From: Candidatus Sulfurimonas baltica
GTDB taxonomy: Bacteria; Campylobacterota; Campylobacteria; Campylobacterales; Sulfurimonadaceae
Direction: 5' to 3'
DNA: 64,000 bases
NCBI RefSeq assembly: GCF_015265455.1
Contig: NZ_CP054492.1
Location: forward strand, 744,001-808,000
The translations under genes and the position numbers were made by a program. The notes under the pieces were generated by a model. That model was not told the DNA's origin, ran no database searches, and saw only the letters and a list, made by a program, of their open reading frames with translations. The stretch's first letter is position 1, and each line of letters begins with the position of its first letter. Shown here piece after piece: positions 28,037 through 36,834 of the stretch.

Positions 28037-28774
28037 TTATCTCTCTATCTCGCCGCCATAAGAAACAATACCATGAGATAGGTTTCCTACTTTCGTGTAT
28101 CCCATATCTGCTAAGATTCTAGCACAGTGCGCACTTCTGCTACCAACATGACAGTAAACGATAATATTTTCATCTTTATTTAGTTTTGCATCATCTAAAG
28201 CTGCGAAGAAACTACTTGTTGGAACAAGTTTGTCGGCACCTTTGATATGACCCATTTGCCACTCCATATGCTCACGAACATCTACAAGTTTGAAGTTTGT
28301 CATTCCAAGTTCTCTTGCTTCAAGTAGAGAGATTATCTCATCACCGTCAAGTTCACTTTGAGCTACAAGTACTTCACACTCTTCTTTTGTAAGACCACGT
28401 GAATGTGTATGAACTACTTCTTCCATTCCCATTTCAATACGTTGTCTTGCTGCATATTCAGGAGTACAGAAAATTCCACAATGACACTTTCCTTCTTCTG
28501 GTATCTCTTTTTCAATAGCAGGAGTACAAGGACAAGTTCTATTTCCAGTACTTTGTGGCTTTCCATCAACATCTTCAACCATAAAACATGGACAAAACAG
28601 TTTGTTATACATCATCTTGTTACGAGCAAGACCCATTTGTACACCTTCATTAACTTCATCTTGAGGGTTGTATTCCCAACCAAATTGATTAATTACCTTA
28701 TCTGTAAATGCTACTGTTTTTTCCATTCTTGATTGGAACTCTTCTGAATTCATATCAATTTTTATAATACTCAT
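28037..28774 (-). CDS. Ferredoxin:thioredoxin reductase catalytic domain fused to a rhodanese
   Basis: 245 residues, two domains. Residues about 1-110 match the catalytic subunit of ferredoxin:thioredoxin reductase: CPC at 61-63, CPC at 81-83, CHC at 97-99 and a further Cys103. In plant FTR these hold a 4Fe-4S cluster and the redox disulfide. Residues about 130-245 are a rhodanese (LVDVREHMEWQMGHIKGA) with the active-site Cys208 in VYCHVGSRS. This would link reduced ferredoxin to thiol or sulfane-sulfur transfer in the cytoplasm. It ends next to argG. The fusion is visible directly; its role is inferred. Confidence 0.88.
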   Translation of the reverse strand: MSIIKIDMNSEEFQSRMEKTVAFTDKVINQFGWEYNPQDEVNEGVQMGLARNKMMYNKLFCPCFMVEDVDGKPQSTGNRTCPCTPAIEKEIPEEGKCHCGIFCTPEYAARQRIEMGMEEVVHTHSRGLTKEECEVLVAQSELDGDEIISLLEARELGMTNFKLVDVREHMEWQMGHIKGADKLVPTSSFFAALDDAKLNKDENIIVYCHVGSRSAHCARILADMGYTKVGNLSHGIVSYGGEIER

Positions 28775-28783
28775 TTTTATCCT

Positions 28784-30019
28784 TTACTTATTTCTTTTTT
28801 TACCAGCAATAATTCTTCTTAGAGCATTTAATCTAATAAAACCTTCTGCGTCTTTTTGGTTATAAACTTCATCTTCTTCAAAAGTAGAGTGTGCTTCAGA
28901 GTATAATGACATGTCAGATTCACGACCAACAACTTCAACGTTACCTTTGTAAAGTTTTAGTTTTACTGTTCCTTGAACATATTTTTGAGTTGTATCTATT
29001 GCTGCTTGTAACATCTCTCTTTCAGGTGAAAACCAAAAACCGTTGTAAATTAGCTCAGAATATTTAGCAATCATGCCATCTTTCATATGAGCTTCTTCTC
29101 TGTCTAAACAGATAGATTCAATAGCACGGTGAGCTTTTAGCATAATAGTTCCACCTGGAGTTTCATAACATCCACGAGCTTTCATGCCAACAAATCTATT
29201 CTCAACAATATCAACTCTTCCGATACCGTGTTTATTGCCATACTTATTTAAAGTTCTTAAAAATGTAGCCGGAGACATCTCTTCTCCATTGATTGAGATA
29301 GGGTCACCATTTTTATATCCAATAGTGATGTACTCTTTTTCATCAGGAGCGTTTTCTGGAGAGTTTGACCATAGCCACATAGAGTCTTCTGGTTCATTCA
29401 TAGGATTTTCTAAGTGTAGTCCTTCATAAGAGATATGAAGTAGATTCGCATCCATAGAATAAGGACTAACAGTTGGGTTTCCATTTGAATCAACATGCTT
29501 TTGATCTATTTTTATCCCATGCTCTCTTGCATATGCTAAAAGTTTTTCACGAGAGTTTAAATCCCACTCTCTCCATGGAGCGATTACTGTAATGTCAGGA
29601 TTAAGTCCTAAATATCCAAGTTCAAATCTAACTTGATCATTTCCTTTTCCGGTAGCTCCGTGACTTACAGCATCTGCACCCATTTTATAGGCAATCTCTA
29701 TTTGCTTTTTTGCAATAAGTGGTCTTGCTATAGATGTTCCAAGTAAGTATTCACCTTCATAGATTGCATTTGCTCTAAACATAGGAAATACATAATCTTT
29801 TACAAATTCCTCTTGAATATCAAGGATGAAAATATTTTCAGGTTTAATACCATTGTCAAGTGCTTTTTGACGCGCTGGTTCAACTTCTTCACCTTGACCT
29901 AAATCTGCTGTAAATGTGATAACTTCAGCTTTATACTCGTCTTGTAACCATTTTAAAATAACACTGGTGTCAAGCCCGCCTGAATATGCTAAAACTACTT
30001 TTTTAACTTCTTTCTTCAT
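28784..30019 (-). CDS. argG: Argininosuccinate synthase
   Basis: Joins citrulline and aspartate using ATP in arginine biosynthesis. 411 residues, normal length. The PP-loop [15 protein letters not shown] is at about residues 10-24. Other signatures are [15 protein letters not shown] and [18 protein letters not shown]. It is the first gene of the pair with the FTR-rhodanese fusion (nine-base gap). No arginine operator was recognised by eye in the upstream gap. Confidence 0.97.
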   Translation of the reverse strand: MKKEVKKVVLAYSGGLDTSVILKWLQDEYKAEVITFTADLGQGEEVEPARQKALDNGIKPENIFILDIQEEFVKDYVFPMFRANAIYEGEYLLGTSIARPLIAKKQIEIAYKMGADAVSHGATGKGNDQVRFELGYLGLNPDITVIAPWREWDLNSREKLLAYAREHGIKIDQKHVDSNGNPTVSPYSMDANLLHISYEGLHLENPMNEPEDSMWLWSNSPENAPDEKEYITIGYKNGDPISINGEEMSPATFLRTLNKYGNKHGIGRVDIVENRFVGMKARGCYETPGGTIMLKAHRAIESICLDREEAHMKDGMIAKYSELIYNGFWFSPEREMLQAAIDTTQKYVQGTVKLKLYKGNVEVVGRESDMSLYSEAHSTFEEDEVYNQKDAEGFIRLNALRRIIAGKKRNK

Positions 30020-30151
30020 ATAAAAAACCCTTGTTGAGCAAAATAAATGTCGTGATACTACAATAAAAGAGATTAAAAAATGGTTAGTGGGAGTTATATA
30101 AATAAAAAAATAAAGACTAGTAAAGATTTAAAAATAAGGAAAATAATTTCC

Positions 30152-30176
30152 TAAAAGGGTATTGTTTACCCTTTTA
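30152..30176 (-). terminator. Candidate terminator of flaG
   Basis: TAAAAGGGTA and TACCCTTTTA form a perfect 10-bp stem around a five-base loop. The flaG stop codon lies within it. On the minus strand it is followed by AT-rich sequence with T runs but not by an immediate pure T tract, so the fit is moderate. Confidence 0.55.
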
Positions 30177-30543
30177 AGTCAAATAGTATTCCTGTGACTT
30201 CTTGCATCTTTGGAAGAAAATCAGCGGCTTGTTCTGCGGGAAATCTTCTAATCATTTTACTTGTTTCTGACTCTATAACAGAAACAAAAAATACATCTTG
30301 CGAATCTACACCAAATTTTAAATTTGTGTTCATCGGAGCCATTGCTTTATTTAGTTGGTCAACTAAATCCTTAACCTGCTCTTTAGAGTTTATTTTGGTA
30401 TCTGTACCAGAAGTCTCTTTTTGCATCTCTTTAACAACATCAACCTTTTGAACTTGCTGTTGTTGCTGAACCACTCTTCCTTGAGTTTCTTGCGAACCTA
30501 CTTGCGTTTGCTGTTGTTTTGCAACATTTGCTATGCCATCCAT
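30166..30543 (-). CDS. flaG: FlaG family flagellar protein
   Basis: 125 residues with a Gln-rich N-terminus (QQQTQV, VVQQQQQVQKVDVV) and the C-terminal FlaG domain: LKFGVDSQDVFFVSVIESETSKMIRRFPAEQAADFLPKM, in which SxTxxxIRxxP is the signature. FlaG affects flagellar filament length or anchoring in Campylobacter and others. I start at the ATG at 30543 because AAGGGG lies six bases upstream; an ATG five codons earlier has no ribosome binding site. No other flagellar gene is adjacent. Confidence 0.9.
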   Translation of the reverse strand: MDGIANVAKQQQTQVGSQETQGRVVQQQQQVQKVDVVKEMQKETSGTDTKINSKEQVKDLVDQLNKAMAPMNTNLKFGVDSQDVFFVSVIESETSKMIRRFPAEQAADFLPKMQEVTGILFDLKG

Positions 30544-30659
30544 GACGTACCCCTTCATTAGAGAATATAATTATTACACTGAAAATCGACCATTAAAAAA
30601 ATAACTTTAATTAATAGTACGAAAAATTTCAAAATTTCAATTTTTATCTGTTTATTTAT

Positions 30660-30665
30660 GATAAT
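30660..30665 (+). promoter_or_regulatory. Candidate promoter (-10) ahead of the MFS gene
   Basis: TATGATAAT occurs just 9 bases before the ATG at 30675, with no ribosome binding site in between. If used, transcription would begin within a few bases of the start codon, giving a nearly leaderless mRNA. Confidence 0.45.
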
Positions 30666-30674
30666 CTTCCGTTT

Positions 30675-31877
30675 ATGAATGAATATTTTAAACTTCTAAA
30701 ATCGGAACCTGTATTAAAAAAACTATCTACCATTCAGCTTATTGCTTATTTTGGCGCATGGTTTAGCAATGTAGCCATTTACACACTTTTACTTCAAATG
30801 GAAGTCTCCGCAGATGTAGTCGCATTTGTCGCGATGCTTCATTTTTTGTCCGGAGTAATACAAGCTCCTTTAAGCGGTTCAATAATAGACAGTATGAAAC
30901 CAAAAAAACTTATGTTGATTCTAATAGGATTTGAAATTTTTGCAACACTTTTTTTAGTTCTGGTAAACGATGTATCTGATTTGTGGTTGCTTTATTCTCT
31001 AATATTTATAAAAATGGCAGCAGCAAGCTTTTATTTTACTACAGAGATGTCACTTTTACCAAAGATACTTGATGGGAATAAATTACAAAAAGCAAATGAA
31101 CTTCACTCAATAATTTGGTCGTTTTCATATACTTTAGGAATGGCACTAAGCGGATTCGTTGTTTATTTATTTGGAGTTAAAGTTGCATTTATCCTTGATG
31201 CTTTTATGTTTATGGTAGGTTTTGCTTTGCTTTATAATCTAGATATTAAAGTTGAAATAATCAAAAACAGTGAAAATCTACTTGAGATGATGAGGGACAC
31301 CTTTAGGTATTTAAAAAGATTTCCACATGCAATTCATCTTATGTTGATGCATTCTTTTGTTGGACTGACAGCTTTTGATGCTTTGGTTGCTTTAATGGTT
31401 GATAAATACTATGCCTCTGTGATAGCAACATCTTTAGCGCTTGGACTGATGCATGCGTCAAGGGCTCTTGGATTGGTAATAGGTCCAATAATACTAAGCA
31501 AATGGATTAACAACAAAAGATTAAGCTATATATTTATAGCTCAGGCATTAGCTGTATGGTTGTGGGCTGCTCTTATGAAAGATTTCTACATGTCACTTGC
31601 TGCAAGTGTGATTGTAGGGCTATTTACTACAACGCTTTGGTCATATACATATACATTGCTTCAAAAAAATATAGAACAAAAATACTATGGTAGAATTGTG
31701 GCATACAATGATATGTTATTTTTAAGTTCAGCTGCATTTACATCTTTTATGATCGGATTCTTGGCTACTTCAAGTTATTCGCTAGAGTTTATTACAGTGT
31801 TGATAGGTTTTGGATTTATTATAGGTGGTGTATACTTTGCTTGGATTTTAAAAAGTCAAAATATTAAGGATATTTAA
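30675..31877 (+). CDS. Major facilitator superfamily transporter
   Basis: 400 residues with about twelve hydrophobic helices, of the MFS_3/enterobactin-exporter-like branch. The loop between helices 2 and 3 reads GSIIDSMKPKKLMLI, corresponding to the family's Asp-x3-Arg/Lys motif. The second half starts near residue 215 (RFPHAIHLMLMHSFVG). The substrate cannot be deduced. No Shine-Dalgarno sequence precedes the ATG. The next small gene starts two bases after the stop. Confidence 0.85.
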   Translation: MNEYFKLLKSEPVLKKLSTIQLIAYFGAWFSNVAIYTLLLQMEVSADVVAFVAMLHFLSGVIQAPLSGSIIDSMKPKKLMLILIGFEIFATLFLVLVNDVSDLWLLYSLIFIKMAAASFYFTTEMSLLPKILDGNKLQKANELHSIIWSFSYTLGMALSGFVVYLFGVKVAFILDAFMFMVGFALLYNLDIKVEIIKNSENLLEMMRDTFRYLKRFPHAIHLMLMHSFVGLTAFDALVALMVDKYYASVIATSLALGLMHASRALGLVIGPIILSKWINNKRLSYIFIAQALAVWLWAALMKDFYMSLAASVIVGLFTTTLWSYTYTLLQKNIEQKYYGRIVAYNDMLFLSSAAFTSFMIGFLATSSYSLEFITVLIGFGFIIGGVYFAWILKSQNIKDI

Positions 31878-31879
31878 TA

Positions 31880-32131
31880 ATGAGTTTTGCAGTAATCGGG
31901 GGAATTCTTCTAAATGTAGGGGCATATTTAACATTTCGTGGAAAAATTTATGAAGCTGTAGTGGTCTATTTGTTTGCAGATCTTTGTTGGATAGCAATGG
32001 CTTATGAGCGAGATGATTTTTGGGGCGTTATATCGATTATAATTGGAGTTGCATTCGGTGTACTGGCATATATTAAAATGAAAAATGGAGACATGAGCAA
32101 GAGCCTTAACAATAAAAATGAGAAAAACTAA
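31880..32131 (+). CDS. Small membrane protein, hypothetical
   Basis: 83 residues with three hydrophobic stretches (about 2-18, 27-42, 48-65): VIGGILLNVGAYLTF, AVVVYLFADLCWIAMAY and VISIIIGVAFGVLAYI. A polar tail rich in Lys and Asn ends the protein. I do not recognise a family. The two-base spacing after the MFS transporter suggests co-translation and a possible accessory role. Confidence 0.65.
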   Translation: MSFAVIGGILLNVGAYLTFRGKIYEAVVVYLFADLCWIAMAYERDDFWGVISIIIGVAFGVLAYIKMKNGDMSKSLNNKNEKN

Positions 32132-32221
32132 ATGATTCACGCTTTTTACCTCGTTTTATTGGCATAATGGTTATTTTTTGAGTGTTTTATCTTTATAATA
32201 CGCTACCAAGGAGATATAAGA

Positions 32222-32227
32222 TAAAAT
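32222..32227 (+). promoter_or_regulatory. Candidate promoter (-10) ahead of the gene at 32247
   Basis: AAGATAAAATCCG gives a TAAAAT element 20 bases before the ATG, in the same G(A/T)TAAAAT(N)CC context seen before slyD and ligA. AAAGGGATG between it and the start contains the ribosome binding site. Confidence 0.5.
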
Positions 32228-32246
32228 CCGATATTAAAGGGATGCG

Positions 32247-32519
32247 ATGATTTACAAGTCAAAAATAGGTGATATAGATTTAAGTAAAATAGTAAGACTT
32301 TACCCAGCTGCCGTTGTTGAAGTCAATGGTGAAACAGCAGAAATGTCACTTGAATGGGCTGACATGAATGGTGAAAAAGTGAATATTACATCATATGCTT
32401 TGATTTTTGATTTTACTCCGCCTAAAGATGAACTTAGAAATAAAAAAGAGTTGCACTTTGAGACTAAAGATGAGCTAATAGAAATAATGACAGAGGTTGC
32501 ACAATTTTTTCAAGAGTAA
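32247..32519 (+). CDS. Conserved hypothetical protein
   Basis: 90 residues, soluble, with alternating beta-type segments: IVRLYPAAVVEVNGETAEMSLEW, then ITSYALIFDFTPPKD, and a helical end (TKDELIEIMTEVAQFFQE). No family recognised. AAAGGGA six bases upstream supports the ATG. Its stop codon region merges directly into the open frame of the following MATE gene, so the two may be translationally coupled. Confidence 0.68.
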   Translation: MIYKSKIGDIDLSKIVRLYPAAVVEVNGETAEMSLEWADMNGEKVNITSYALIFDFTPPKDELRNKKELHFETKDELIEIMTEVAQFFQE

Positions 32520-32605
32520 TCTCTAGAGACACTAAAAAAGTTTTCTCAATTGCTATTCCTGCAGCACTAAAACATCTTGTAGATATTCTTCAAATTCTTA
32601 TTGAC

Positions 32606-33832
32606 ATGTTAATGGTTGGTATGGTCAGTGTCTCGGCACTCGCAGCAGTTGGTATGAGTATGCAGTTTATGATGATTATAAATGTTCTTATGACACTATA
32701 TGTTGTTGGTGGAAATGCTCTGATTTCGCGTTTTATCGGGCAGGGGAGAAAAAGACGAGCTTCTGCACTTCTTTACTCTCTTAGTATTTTTGCAATTATA
32801 CTTTCTGTATTTGTTACAATTGGCGGATACATGGGAAGTGAATCTTTTTACTATTGGATGGGTGCGCAGAGTGATGTAATAGAGCAGGGTACAATCTACT
32901 TTAAAATACTCTCTCTTGGTATAGTTGTAATATTTATAGATAATCTTCTATACAATGCACTCTCAGCTGCGGGAGATACTAAAAGTTCACTATATATAAA
33001 ACTTTTCTCAGCAGCAATCAACGCTTTTTTAAATTATGTTTTAATCTTTGGTCATTATGGCTTCGAAGCTATGGGGATAGAGGGTGCAGCTTATGCTACG
33101 ATAATTGCATATTTTTTTAACGTAATAGCCTATTTTATACTTATTAAAAAACCACACTCAAAGTTAAACTTAATCCCGATTATCAGAATAAAAGATTTAA
33201 AAAGGGTATGGAATGTCGGTTGGAGTGCAGCTCTGGACCGAGGGGTCTCAAGTCTATCATTTTTGGTGTTTGTTTCTATTATAGCAGCTTACGGAACAGC
33301 AGAGTTGGCAGGTTATCAAGTAGGGCTTCGAATAGAGGGAATCGCCTTTATGCCAGGTTTCGGTTTCGCAATAGCCGCTATGGCTTTGGTTGGGCAAAAC
33401 TTAGGGGCAAACAACAAAGACAGAGCTTATAATGCGGGGATAATAAGTGGAAGAATCGCTTATGTATTTATGGGGAGTGTTGGCGTTTTACTTATACTTT
33501 TTCCAGAATTATTAGTAGGTTTTTTTACAACAGACAGAGCAACAATAGTTGTAGCTTCGCAGTACCTCATACTTGTTGGATTGGCTCAAATTCCACTTGC
33601 AATAATGTTTGTCTATTCTGGGGCTCTTCGCGGTGCAGGGGCGACAAAAACAACTTTGATAGTTAACGTGTTTTCTTTGTGGATTTTTAGAGTTATTCCA
33701 TCATATATTGCCTATAAGATGGGTTATGGGATTATCGCAATATTTATTATTATGAATATCGAGACACTTTTAAAAGGACTTATTTATCGTCATATTTATA
33801 ATAAAAGGGCTTGGCTAGATATGAAAATATAG
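32606..33832 (+). CDS. MATE family efflux transporter
   Basis: From the first ATG the protein has 408 residues and about eleven helices, of the NorM/DinF type: GNALISRFIGQGRKRRA, NALSAAGDTKSSLYIKL and GALRGAGATKTTLI are family blocks. The frame is open upstream to 32474, and codons from about 32516 encode a convincing first helix (KKVFSIAIPAALKHLVDILQ) that MATE proteins need. No ATG, GTG or TTG exists in that stretch, so the true start is either a rare codon (ATC at 32519 or an ATT) or is reached by coupling from the upstream gene. Substrate unknown. Confidence 0.85.
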   Translation: MLMVGMVSVSALAAVGMSMQFMMIINVLMTLYVVGGNALISRFIGQGRKRRASALLYSLSIFAIILSVFVTIGGYMGSESFYYWMGAQSDVIEQGTIYFKILSLGIVVIFIDNLLYNALSAAGDTKSSLYIKLFSAAINAFLNYVLIFGHYGFEAMGIEGAAYATIIAYFFNVIAYFILIKKPHSKLNLIPIIRIKDLKRVWNVGWSAALDRGVSSLSFLVFVSIIAAYGTAELAGYQVGLRIEGIAFMPGFGFAIAAMALVGQNLGANNKDRAYNAGIISGRIAYVFMGSVGVLLILFPELLVGFFTTDRATIVVASQYLILVGLAQIPLAIMFVYSGALRGAGATKTTLIVNVFSLWIFRVIPSYIAYKMGYGIIAIFIIMNIETLLKGLIYRHIYNKRAWLDMKI

Positions 33833-33861
33833 TTACTTATTGTTGCTATTAGTAACTTTTA
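33831..33861 (+). terminator. Candidate terminator after the MATE gene
   Basis: AGTTACT and AGTAACT form a 7-bp stem with a 13-base loop followed by TTTT, starting in the stop codon of the MATE gene. Low GC makes it weak. Confidence 0.45.
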
Positions 33862-33948
33862 AGTAATTTAGTTATTTTTTAATTATTATTAAATGGTATA
33901 TTATATTTTTTGTGCTAGTGTTGGTTTAGTATAAAAAAAGGAATATTA

Positions 33949-36834
33949 ATGCGAAAATTTAGTTATAAAAATATTGGTATATCAATATTAACAGCAAGCA
34001 TGTTGCTTACGGGTTGTAGCAGTAGTGGTGGCGGCACTTCATCGGATCCAGTAGTAGCAGCGGATACAGTGATATCAGGGGCGGCAGTAGATGGGTACTT
34101 ATATCTTGCTACCGTTTGTGTTGACTTAAATGTTACTGGGGTTTGTAATATTGGTTCTGATCCAATTACTTCAACAGATATTAATGGTTCATTTACTTTA
34201 ACAATGACACCAGAACAAAAAGCAATAGCTGAGATAAATAAAGCGCCTATGCTTGTTTATGGTGGTACGGATGTTGATACGAATCAGCCTTTCGTTGGTA
34301 GTTTAAAAGCACCTTTAGAAACTAAAGCAACAATTAATATAACACCAATAACTACAATGGTTGAAGCTGTTCTAGCTAGTGGTGGTACAGTTGATGATGC
34401 TAAGCAAAAAGTTGCAGATGCTTTAGGACTTGATGTAAATGATGTAGATAAAGACCCAGTTGCAGAGGCTCTTTCTGATGGCGGAACAACTGATTTACTT
34501 AGATCAGCATTAACTATTCATAAAATTATTGAAGTTCTTGCTGCAGCTAGTGTTGCAGATGGTTCACAAACAAATAAAGATGCTGCTGTAACTGCTATTT
34601 ATTCTAGTCTTGCTAACGCAATTGTAACAGTTTCAGGTTTAGTTGCAGATTCTAACGGGACAGCAGGTATGGCGGAAATTGTAACAGTTGCTTCACAAGA
34701 AACAAATACAAGTTTAAGTTCGGGTGCACAAGAAGCTGTTGTATTAGCACAGACAATTGAGGATCAGTTAGAAGTAGCACTACCAACAGGTACAACAGGC
34801 ACAACTTCTGAAACTATATCTAGTACAGCAATAGGTTTTGATGATGCGATTGAGGAGTATGAAGCGAGAGTAGAGACTTCAATAGACAACAATACAACAA
34901 TATCAGATACTGAAGTTTTATTAGAGACAGATCCATTCGAACTTAAAACGATAGCCTTGGTAGATTTACTTTCAGGTTATAGTATTACAGCTTCTGAGGG
35001 TGATATTAATGCAACAATAAATATTGCAGGTTATACTTTTACAACAACAACAGCAGAATTATTAGCACTTTCTGGTGTACCTACTTCAATCACTAACCCG
35101 CTTAGCATAGCTTATAATGAAGATTTAGTAGAAGCATATTTGTTGAATCTTGATATAGTAGCAAGTGATTCAGCTGTATACCATATAGCTATTTTGGAAG
35201 GTTTTAGCTCAGACATGACTACAGCTGCATTTAGTGAGTTGATTCATGCAACAGGAAATGCAGAACTAATGGCATTAGCTCTTGTAATTACTCCTCCAGA
35301 AGGCTTAGCTTTATTAACTGATGTGGAACAAGCAAAAGCAATTTTTACAGAGTTGCGTACTCAGGCTATGAGTGTTGTAGACTATGACAATAGTGGAACT
35401 CCAGGCTTTTTAGATACAGAGGCCCTCTCTATGGAGAGTGCATTAAATGGTGCTGCAATTGATATAGGTTTTCTTGGTGAAGCATTAGATGGTATTATTA
35501 CGCGTACTAACTTTGCTATGGATACAAACCAAACAACATTAAACTATACTATTCCTGGAACTACTAGAAATGTTACACTTACAGACAATAATATTAGTGG
35601 CAGCGTTTCATGGGGTTATGCAATTTTAGATACGAATAATAATGCGTGGTCAGGTACAGTGACATATCCAGACATTGTTGATGAGAACCTATCAGCTTTT
35701 TCTTATACTACACTTACGGCAAATATAGTTGGTACATTGCCACAAACTTACGAGATTGACACAAATGCAAGTTTAATAAATTCTCAAAGTTTTGATGGTA
35801 GTGTGACTGTAACAAAAACAACAGAGGGTGCTTCTATTGCAATAGAAGGTAGTGTTTCTAGTAATGGTGATTCTTTTACAATATCTAATCTAACTGCAAA
35901 TGTTGGGTATGATGTTAATGCAACTACTGGCGAACCTATAGGAAACTATTTTAAGTTAAATGGTTTAACTCTAGCAGGAACTGTAGGTAATTATAGTGTA
36001 AATGGTACTCTTACTGTAAACAGTTATGCACAAAATACTCTATGGGCAGCAAAAGGTGGGATAGTTGACGTACCATATAGCTCTTTTGGAGTTAATTTTA
36101 CTTGTTCTGACATGAGTGCACCTGTGGGTGACTTGACTTTTAATTTTGATGGTGCATCATATATTCCAGATTATACTTATGCTTATGATAATGGAGTGCA
36201 GATTCAGAGTGAAAATTATTTTAATGATATAAATGTAGATGCACAATATTCAGATATTGTAAATTTAGGTAACTATACAGGATTATCATGTTCAATAGGA
36301 ACACTGCAAGTATCTAGCTATGGGTCTTGGAATTGGTCAGAAAGCAATATTTATAATAGCGGTTGGTTACCAAGTGAGATTACTTTTAACGGTACTTTAA
36401 CAAATACAACAGCTTCAGTAACAGGTGATTTGAATGCACAATGGCTAAATGTAGTTACAATAGATCTTGATGGCATCGATGCAACGCCACTTGTGGATGT
36501 TACATTTGATGGTTCTTTAAATATGCCAAGTCGTCCAGAAATGGCACTTCACTTAGGATTTACTAATAGTGCTACGCAAAATAATATTACTGCAACGTAT
36601 AGTTATGATACTACTGCAATAGTTGCTAGTGCTGTATTTGACAGTAATATGACAAACGGAGAAATCACTATAACATCAGATGGTATTACTGCAGATGTTG
36701 TTGTTGATAATGGTGGTATAAACTACACTACAAGTACATTAACTAAAGGTAGTTTAACGCTTGGTAGTTTTGAAGATAGAGCAGGTGTTCCAGTTATCAA
36801 ATATGTTGATGGTAGTTTTGAATCACTTCCATAA
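33949..36834 (+). CDS. Large surface lipoprotein, hypothetical
   Basis: 961 residues. The lipobox MLLTGC puts the lipidated Cys at residue 23, followed by a Ser/Gly linker. Residues about 45-170 form a domain starting SGAAVDGYLYLATVCVDLN. The remainder is rich in Thr, Asn, Gly and Ser with long beta-type stretches, as in surface or cell-envelope proteins. A DYDNSGTPGFLD segment near residue 478 fits an EF-hand/dockerin calcium loop. AAAGGA precedes the ATG. The gene's last bases overlap the frame of the next outer-membrane protein. No named family is recognised. Confidence 0.75.
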   Translation: MRKFSYKNIGISILTASMLLTGCSSSGGGTSSDPVVAADTVISGAAVDGYLYLATVCVDLNVTGVCNIGSDPITSTDINGSFTLTMTPEQKAIAEINKAPMLVYGGTDVDTNQPFVGSLKAPLETKATINITPITTMVEAVLASGGTVDDAKQKVADALGLDVNDVDKDPVAEALSDGGTTDLLRSALTIHKIIEVLAAASVADGSQTNKDAAVTAIYSSLANAIVTVSGLVADSNGTAGMAEIVTVASQETNTSLSSGAQEAVVLAQTIEDQLEVALPTGTTGTTSETISSTAIGFDDAIEEYEARVETSIDNNTTISDTEVLLETDPFELKTIALVDLLSGYSITASEGDINATINIAGYTFTTTTAELLALSGVPTSITNPLSIAYNEDLVEAYLLNLDIVASDSAVYHIAILEGFSSDMTTAAFSELIHATGNAELMALALVITPPEGLALLTDVEQAKAIFTELRTQAMSVVDYDNSGTPGFLDTEALSMESALNGAAIDIGFLGEALDGIITRTNFAMDTNQTTLNYTIPGTTRNVTLTDNNISGSVSWGYAILDTNNNAWSGTVTYPDIVDENLSAFSYTTLTANIVGTLPQTYEIDTNASLINSQSFDGSVTVTKTTEGASIAIEGSVSSNGDSFTISNLTANVGYDVNATTGEPIGNYFKLNGLTLAGTVGNYSVNGTLTVNSYAQNTLWAAKGGIVDVPYSSFGVNFTCSDMSAPVGDLTFNFDGASYIPDYTYAYDNGVQIQSENYFNDINVDAQYSDIVNLGNYTGLSCSIGTLQVSSYGSWNWSESNIYNSGWLPSEITFNGTLTNTTASVTGDLNAQWLNVVTIDLDGIDATPLVDVTFDGSLNMPSRPEMALHLGFTNSATQNNITATYSYDTTAIVASAVFDSNMTNGEITITSDGITADVVVDNGGINYTTSTLTKGSLTLGSFEDRAGVPVIKYVDGSFESLP

